Assembly (NCBI GenBank): GCA_021613535.1
Contig: CP075494.1
Location: 7,440,001-7,504,000, forward strand
DNA: 64,000 nt
Direction: 5' to 3'
From: Adineta vaga
Lineage: Eukaryota; Rotifera
Part shown: positions 53,201 to 62,200 of the stretch, one piece after another
Numbering within the stretch: position 1 is the first letter of the stretch
Layout of the letters: each line of letters begins with the position of its first letter
Translations under genes and position numbers: made by a program
The notes under the pieces: model-generated
Databases searched by the model: none
What the model was told of the DNA's origin: nothing
The model's input: only the letters and a program-made list of their open reading frames with translations

Positions 53201-56200
53201 ATATTTATGTCCTATATTGCATAATGTGTTGAATGTGTCATAGTGAATGTTCATTTTTAAAAACATATCTTGATCATGTAATGTGCTAGGCATGCACATA
53301 TCATCGTGCTCGATAGATTTATTGTGTACGAAACGCTGTATGCTTGATGCGCATTGTTCTTTTTTCTCTTTGAATGATTGAGTAATATGTAAGAAATACA
53401 CGATCCTAAACTCTTGTAGTTCACCTGGTTCAAGGATGACAAACCACTTATTGCAGGTGATCGTTTCATCACTAAGTATGATGTGATCCCGAAAATACTC
53501 ACTTTGGAAATTCTCAACGTGCAACAGGAAGATCAAGGTAACTATACCGTTCGGGCTACGAACCCCACAGGTATTGACGAAACCACCGCGAAGTTAATTG
53601 TTCAACCGTTGACAAAAGCTGAAGAACAAGTATTATCACAATCAAAACCACTCGAAGTTATTGCACCAAAACCAACACAACAAGACATGAAACAACCACA
53701 GGCACCAAAAGTAGTTAAACCACTCGAAAATGTCGAAGTACCGAAAGGATCGCCTGTGTTACTCCAAGCAACCATAACGGGAACACCTATCCCTAATGTA
53801 AGAGTCCATATATTTTGCACAGCTGATGTAAAGATTTATACTATATTGTGTATAGTTTACGTGGTTGAAGGATGACAAACCATTGATTGCTTCGAAACGA
53901 CTTCGAACTCGGTACGATGCTCCAACGAATCAAGTCGTTTTACAAATTGACGAAGTTCGACCAGAAGATGCCGGTCAATATAGTGTAGTTGCTAACAATC
54001 CTGTCGGTCAAGAAATAACGAAAGGTTCACTGAATGTAGCACCAGAACGAACAGGAGAAGAGAAACCAGCACTAGGCCAACCACAAGGAAAGAAACCACG
54101 ACCTGTTGAGATGACACCCGGTGTTGACTTTCAACCAAGTGATGTGTCTCCTTTGAAACCTCAAGAGAGTCGTGCACCAAACGTAATGGTACCGTTGACG
54201 GATGCTGTCATAAAAGAAACATTACCAGTCATATTCTCGACAACAATCGATGCGGGCTCACCAATGTCCAAGGTACGAATAGCTCGCATCGGTTTCATGC
54301 GACTGCTATAAATATACTAGTAGCACGTTGTTGCACATGAACGTATCAACATTATCCAAGTATTTTGTTGCTTGTTTTGAATACGTATATTACACGATGA
54401 ATGTTGAATACTATGTTGAATGTGTGAAAAAAGAATGTTTGCTTTTAAAAGTATATCCTGCTAATGTAACTGTTGCGCATGTAAATGTTGTACTGCGTCA
54501 TAAACGGGTTGTCTAACTAACGCTATATGCTTGAGTCGATACGATAGATATAACGAATACATGATCATATACTCTTTTAGTTTACATGGTTCAAGGATGA
54601 CAAACCACTGATCGCAGGTGATCGTTTCATCACTAAGTATGATGCATCCCGAAAATACTCACTTTGGAAATACTCAATGTACGACCGGAAGATCAAGGTA
54701 ATTATACCGTTCGGGCTACAAACCCCACTGGTGTAGACGAAACTAAAGCGATACTCACTGTTCAACCGTTGACAAAAGCTGAAGAACAAGTATTATCACA
54801 ACCAAAACCACTCGAGGTCATTGCACCACAACCAACACAACAAGACATGAAACAACCACAGGCGCCAAAAGTAGTTAAACCACTCGAAAATGTAGAAGCA
54901 CCGAAAGGATCGCCAGTTTTACTCCAAGCAACCATAACGGGAAAACCTATCCCTAATGTAAGGCTTTTCCCCCGTTCCATAGAAAAGTTTTGTTTATTTA
55001 TATTATATTGCGTATAGTTTACGTGGTTGAAGGATGACAAACCGTTGATTGGTTCAAAACGAATTCGTACTCGGTACGATGCTCCAACGAATCAAATCAT
55101 TTTACAAATTGATGAGGTTCGACCAGAAGATGCCGGTCAATATAGCGTAGTTGCTAACAATCCTGTCGGTCAAGAAACAACCAAAGGTTCACTGAATGTA
55201 GTACCAGAACGGACAGGAGAAGAGAAACCAGCACTAGGTCAACCACAAGGAAAGAAACCACGACCTGTTGAGATGACGCCAGGTGTGGACTTTCAACCGA
55301 CGGATCTAGCACCGTTGAAGCCACCAGAGACTCGTGCACCAAACGTAATGGTACCGTTGACGGATGCTGTCATAAAAGAAACAATGCCAGTCATATTCTC
55401 GACAACAATCGATGCGGGCTCACCAATGTCCAAGGTATTGATTGCTTTCATCGTTTTCTGCATAGTTATATAGTACTGCGAGGCATATGTTCCTATGTAA
55501 TAAGTTTTTGAAACTATGAAGCTAACTTTAACACATTGTATTCAATATTCTATTAGTTTGCGAAAAGGAATGTGTGCTCGATACACTTGATTGTTTTGTT
55601 TTTTCATTTGATGTCTGCCTATTTATTCACGCATGTACGAATGAGTAATCGATAAGGAATCGTTTCGTCTTTTAGTTCACTTGGTTCAAGGATGACAAAC
55701 CTCTTGTCGCAGGAGATCGTTTTGTCACAAAGTATGATGTCATTCCTAAGACACTCACTTTGGAAATTCTCAATGTACGACCGGAAGACCAAGGTAACTA
55801 TACCGTTCGGGCTACAAACCCCACTGGTGTAGACGAAACTAAAGCGATACTCACTGTTCAACCGTTGACAAAAGCTGAAGAACAAGTATTATCACAACCA
55901 AAACCACTCGAGGTCATTGCACCACAACCAACACAACAAGACATGAAACAACCACAGGCACCAAAAGTAGTTAAACCACTCGAAAATGTTGAAGCACCGA
56001 AAGGATCGCCTGTGTTACTCAAAGCAACCATAACGGGAACACCTATCCCTAATGTAAGACTGCGCATTTTTTGCATAGCTGACGCAAAGATTTATATTAT
56101 ATTGTGTATAGTTCACTTGGTTGAAAGATGACAAACCATTGATTGCTTCGAAACGACTTCGAACTCGGTACGATGTTTCAACGAATCAAGTCGTTTTACA

Positions 56201-59200
56201 AATTGATGAGGTTCGCCCAGAAGATGCCGGTCAATATAGTGTAGTTGCTAACAACCCTGTTGGTCAAGAAACAACCAAAGGCTCACTGAATGTAGTACCA
56301 GAACGAACAGGAGAAGAGAAGCAAGGACTTGGTCAACCACAAGGAAAGAAACCACGACCTGTTGAGATGACACCAGGTGTTGACTTTCAAGCAAGTGATG
56401 TGTCTCCTTTGAAACCTGAAGAAACTCGAGCTCCACGTGTAATGGTTCCATTGAAAGACAGCGAGACAAAAGAAACAATGCCAATAATATTCTCGACCAC
56501 AATCGATGCTGGTTCACCATTGTCAAAGGTATGTAGTAGTGGCATGTTGTTTTACTATTGATATATAAAGGCGTAATGTACTTCCGAACGGATCTAAATC
56601 TGAAAGTATGTCAATCTGTATTGGACTGTTAGAAACGGACCTCATTGCGTTTGATTCGTCTAGTTTTCACTACGATACGGTAAAACTTCGATTTTGTAAA
56701 AGAAACGTTTGTTTTATCGGTGAAGACAAAGTGATTGGCGAACTAGCCTTAATAACCTCACGCATTTCCTTCGAAAACGCATGTCCTACAACTACTATTT
56801 ATCATAAGTTTTATCGGATCTCTATATTGATATAAGGTTGCTTACATTTTAAGTTAGATTATTTACTTAAAATATAACCTGAGGCAACGGATGTACGATC
56901 ATCTGTCCTTTTAGTTCACTTGGTTCAAGGATGACAAACCGCTTGTCGCAGGTGACCGATTTATCACTAAATATGATGTGGTTCCAAAGATACTGACTTT
57001 GGAAATTCTCAATGCTCAACCTGAAGATCAAGGTAACTATACCGTTCGGGCTACGAACCCCACAGGTATTGACGAAACCACCGCGAAGTTGATTGTTCAA
57101 CCGTTGAGCAAAGCTGAAGAGCAAGTTTTATCACAACCAAAACCACTCGAGGTCGTTGCACCACAACCAACACAACAAGATATGAAACAACCACGGGCGC
57201 CAAAAGTAGTTAAACCACTCGAAAATGTAGAAGCACCAAAAGGATCGCCTGTGTTACTCCAAGCAACCATAACGGGAACACCTATCCCGAATGTAAGACT
57301 CCCTATATTTTGCATATTTGATGTACAGCCTTATATTGTATTGTGCATAGTTTACGTGGTTGAAGGATGACAAGCCGTTGATTGCTTCGAAACGTCTTCG
57401 AACTCGGTACGATGCTCCAACGAATCAAGTCGTTTTACAAATTGATGAGGTTCGCCCAGAAGATGCTGGTCAATATAGTGTAGTTGCTAGCAACCCTGTG
57501 GGTCAAGAAACAACCAAAGGCTCACTGAATGTAGTACCAGAACGAACAGGAGAAGAGAAGCAAGGACTTGGTCAACCACAAGGAAAGAAACCACGACCTG
57601 TTGAGATGACACCAGGTGTGGACTTTCAACCGACGGATCTAGCACCGTTGAAGCCACAAGAGACTCGTGCACCACGTGTGATGGTCCCGTTGAAGGATGG
57701 TGTCACCCAAGAAACAATGCCAGTGATATTCTCGACAACGATCATAGTATCTTACGTATTGATCGTTTCATTGAAATGTAATGTAAATACCATGTACTTA
57801 AGTTACGCATGATGAAGGTATCGACATGAAGTGTATATTATTGTTTTTGTATTAAATCGTGTCGATGTGGTGCATTGAATATTCTGTAGAATACGTCATA
57901 GTGAATGTTCGCTTTTAAAAACATATCTTGTTAATGTAATACTATTCGAGAAACTCATTGAATGACAAACGCTATTTGCTTTCTCGGCATTGTTTTGTTT
58001 TTGCTTGAATCGTTGCGACATACATAAGAAATACACGATTATGACGTCTTCTAGTTTACCTGGTTCAAAGATAACAAACCTCTTGTCGCCGGTGACCGAT
58101 TTATTACTAAATATGATGTCGTTCCAAAGATACTCACTTTGGAAATTCTCAATGCCCAACCTGAAGATCAAGGTATATACACAGTGAAAGCAACAAATCC
58201 AGTTGGGAAAGATGAAACTTCTGCGAAATTAACAGTTCGACCCTTGACTAAGACTGATGAACAAGTGTTATCACAACCAAAACCACTGGAAGTCATTGCT
58301 CCTAAACCAACGCAACAAGATATGCAACAGCCTCAGGCACCAAAAGTAGTTAAACCACTTGAAAATGTCGAAGCACCGAAAGGATCACCAGTATTACTTA
58401 GAGCGACTATTACGGGAAAACCTACGCCAACAGTAAGATCATGCATGAATTGGAAGCATATATTATCATATTTTGTTTGATGTATAGTTTACTTGGTTGA
58501 AAGATGACAAACCGTTGATTGCTTCGAAACGTCTTCGAACTCAGTATGACGCTCCAACGAATCAAGTCGTTTTACAAATCGATGAAGTTCGACCAGAAGA
58601 TGCTGGTCAATATAGTGTAGTTGCTAGCAACCCTGTGGGTCAAGAAACAACTAAAGCCTCACTGAATGTAGTACCAGAACGAGCAGGAGAAGAGAAACGA
58701 GGATTAGGTCAACCAACAGGAAAGAAACCACGACCTGTTGAGATGACACCAGGCGTTGACTTCCAACCGACGGATCTAGCACCTCTGAAGCCAGAAGAAA
58801 CTCGTGCACCACGTGTAATGGTACCCTTGAAAGATAGCGACACAAAGGAAACCATGCCAGTGTTACTAACTACCACAATTGATTCTGGTTCACCAACGTC
58901 GAAGGTACTGATATATATTGATACATTGCTTATGCATCTTCGCACGCTAAATCAAAATATGATACTTTCCCATATTATACTCTGAAATAGCGTCCATGTT
59001 GTTTATTGTATATATTAATAGCAATGACAGAGTGATCGCTTGCGTGTCAAAAGAATTACTCATAATATCATGCTTGATAAATGCACTACTTTGCGCTGTT
59101 TTCGTAGCTCGTATGATATAATTGAAACCTAGTATGAATTAAATAATTCTTGGGATATACGAATATGAAACAAGCGCTCTATGCCTGCTTTGTGTTGCGA

Positions 59201-62200
59201 AATGAATTCGTATATTTGATTTTTTTGCTATTAATTCATGCGATGAGATAGAAGTAACGCATAAACAAATATCCCCTCTTTTAGTTTACGTGGTTCAAGG
59301 ATGAGAAACCTCTTGTCGCCGGTGACCGATTTATTACTAAATATGATGTGGTTCCAAAGATACTCACTTTGGAAATTATCAATGCTCAACCTGAAGATCA
59401 AGGTATATACACAGTGAAAGCAACAAATCCGGTTGGTAAAGATGAAACTTCCGCGAAATTAACAGTTCGACCCTTGACTAAGACGGAGGAACAGGTATTA
59501 TCTCAACCGAAACCACTGGAAGTCATTGCACCAAAACCAACTCAGCAGGACACGCAACAGCCGCAACCACCAAAAATAGTTAAACCACTTGAAAATGTCG
59601 AAGCACCGAAAGGATCTCCCGTGTTACTTAGAGCGACTATTACGGGAAAACCCACCCCGAATGTAAGATTGTATATTTTTTGAATGAGCGAAATACAGAT
59701 TCGAATTGCGTTGTCTATAGTTTACTTGGTTCAAGGATGACAAACCATTGATTGGTTCGAGACGTCTTCGTACCCGGTACGACGCTCCAACGAATCAAGT
59801 CATTTTACAGATTGATGAAGTTCAACCTGAAGATGCTGGTCAATATAGTGTGGTTGCCGCGAATCCCGTCGGTAAAGAGACAACTAAAGGTTCTCTGAGT
59901 GTAGTGCCGGAATTAAAAGGAGAAAACAAACAAGGATTAGGCCAACCACAAGGAAAGAAACCACGATCAGTAGAAGTGGTCCCAGGTGTTGATTTTCAAC
60001 CGGAAGAAAATCGAGCACCACATGTAATGGTACCACTAAAGGATAGTGAAACAAAGGAAACGATGCCTGTATTACTAACAACGACAGTCGATGCTGGCTC
60101 ACCAACGTCTAAGGTATACATTGCTTACCTCCATCTCATGCTGCTGATATATAAATAAAAGACATATGTGGATGTGCATGGAAAAGTCGAAAGTATGATA
60201 TCACTGGAGAGCCTCATGTATAGTGGCGTCCGTGTTTTTTTTGCTATGTTCAAGATGTAGAGCGGTCCGGTAAATACGCTTTTCTCAGAGATTTTTTCGA
60301 CATATAGTTTAAGGCATGCTCATCGATAAAATAGAATGTTCATTTTATGCTTTATCGTATTTCTATTTACGTTTGAAATTCTATCGTTTTTTTGAATGAT
60401 AAAAGAAACACTTGTTACACGATGATATCTTATTTTAGTTTACGTGGTTCAAGGATAACAAACCTCTTGTCGCCGGTGACCGATTTATTACTAAATATGA
60501 TGTGGTTCCAAAGATACTCACTTTGGAAATTCTCAACGCTCAACCTGAAGATCAAGGTACTTATACAGTCCAAGCAACCAATCCAGTTGGAAAAGATGAA
60601 ACTTCCGCGAAATTAACAGTTCGACCCTTGACTAAGACTGATGAACAAGTATTATCTCAACCAAAACCACTGGAAGTCGTTGCACCCAAACCAACGCAAC
60701 AAGACATGCAACAGCCTCAGGCACCAAAAGTAGTTAAACCACTTGAAAATGTCGAAGCACCGAAAGGATCACCAGTATTACTTAGAGCGACTATTACAGG
60801 AAAACCTACGCCAACAGTAAGATCATGCATGAATTAGAAGCACATATTATCATATTTTGTTTGATGTATAGTTTACTTGGTTGAAAGATGACAAACCGTT
60901 GATTGCTTCGAAACGTCTTCGAACTCAGTATGACGCTCCAACGAATCAAGTCGTTTTACAAATTGATGAAGTTCGACCAGAAGATGCTGGTCAATATAGT
61001 GTAGTTGCTGTCAACCCTGTGGGTCAAGAAACAACTAAAGGCTCACTGAATGTAATACCAGAACGAACAGGAGAGGAGAAACGAGGATTAGGTCAACCAA
61101 CAGGAAAGAAACCGCGTCCTGTTGAGATCACACCAGGTGTTGACTTTCAACCAACTGATGTGTCACCATTCGCACCAGAAGAAAACCGCCCTCCACGTGT
61201 TTTGGTACCGTTACGCGACGGCGACACGAAAGAAACAATGCCTGCTTTACTAACAACAACGATCGATGCTGGTTCACCTATGTCAACAGTAAGAAATACT
61301 AATATGATGAGAAAAGTAGTTTGCAGTTGTATAATTCGATTGTGTTTAAACGTATTCTAATAGTAGTGACACAACATAAAATAATTTTCGAAATTTTAGT
61401 GCATAACGTTATCATTGGTCAATGTGTTTTTGTATTTCTTTTATATTATTGGCATTCATCTATTTTCTCATAGCAAATAGTAGAATATGTATAATGTGTG
61501 AAGAAATAGAAAAAAATTTAGGGGTGACTTTTTTCCTCCAAGTATAGCTTGGTTTTATACCTCTTTATTAACGCTTTAACGCTTAATGCAACTGAAATTT
61601 AAATCTCATTAAATATTGTAGTTGGACATCAATACCAGTACAGATCATTTTTTATCATACTTCATAGACATGAAATCAACGGTTCACTTTTTGTTTTCTA
61701 GTTCACTTGGTTCAAAAATGGACAACCACTCGTCGCTGGTGATCGCTTCACAACTCGATATGATGTTATTCCAAAGACACTTACACTGGAAATTCTCAAT
61801 GCACGACCTGAAGATCAAGGTACTTACACAGTTCAAGCAAAAAATCCATCCGGTACTGATGAAACTACTGCCAAACTCACTGTTCGACCATTGACAAACA
61901 ATGATGTACAAGCATTTGCTCAGCCAAAACCATTGCAAGTCACTGCACCACAACCAACTCAACAAGATATGCAACAACCACAACCGCCGAAAGTGATCGT
62001 ACCATTGGAAAATGTTGAAGCACCAAAAGGATCACCAGTCCTTCTTCGAGCAACGATAACTGGCAAACCAACACCGACAGTAAGCTCATATGTGAATTGA
62101 AAGTATGTATTTATCACGTATATTTTGTATTTAGTTCACATGGTTCAAAGATGGTAAACCATTGATTGCTTCTAATCGTCTTCGTACTCGATATGATGTC

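Noticed and set aside
57720-57812. Loss of the splice donor in exon b7
   Set aside because: A GTATTGAT donor homologous to that of b5 is still present 12 nt after the altered segment and keeps frame.
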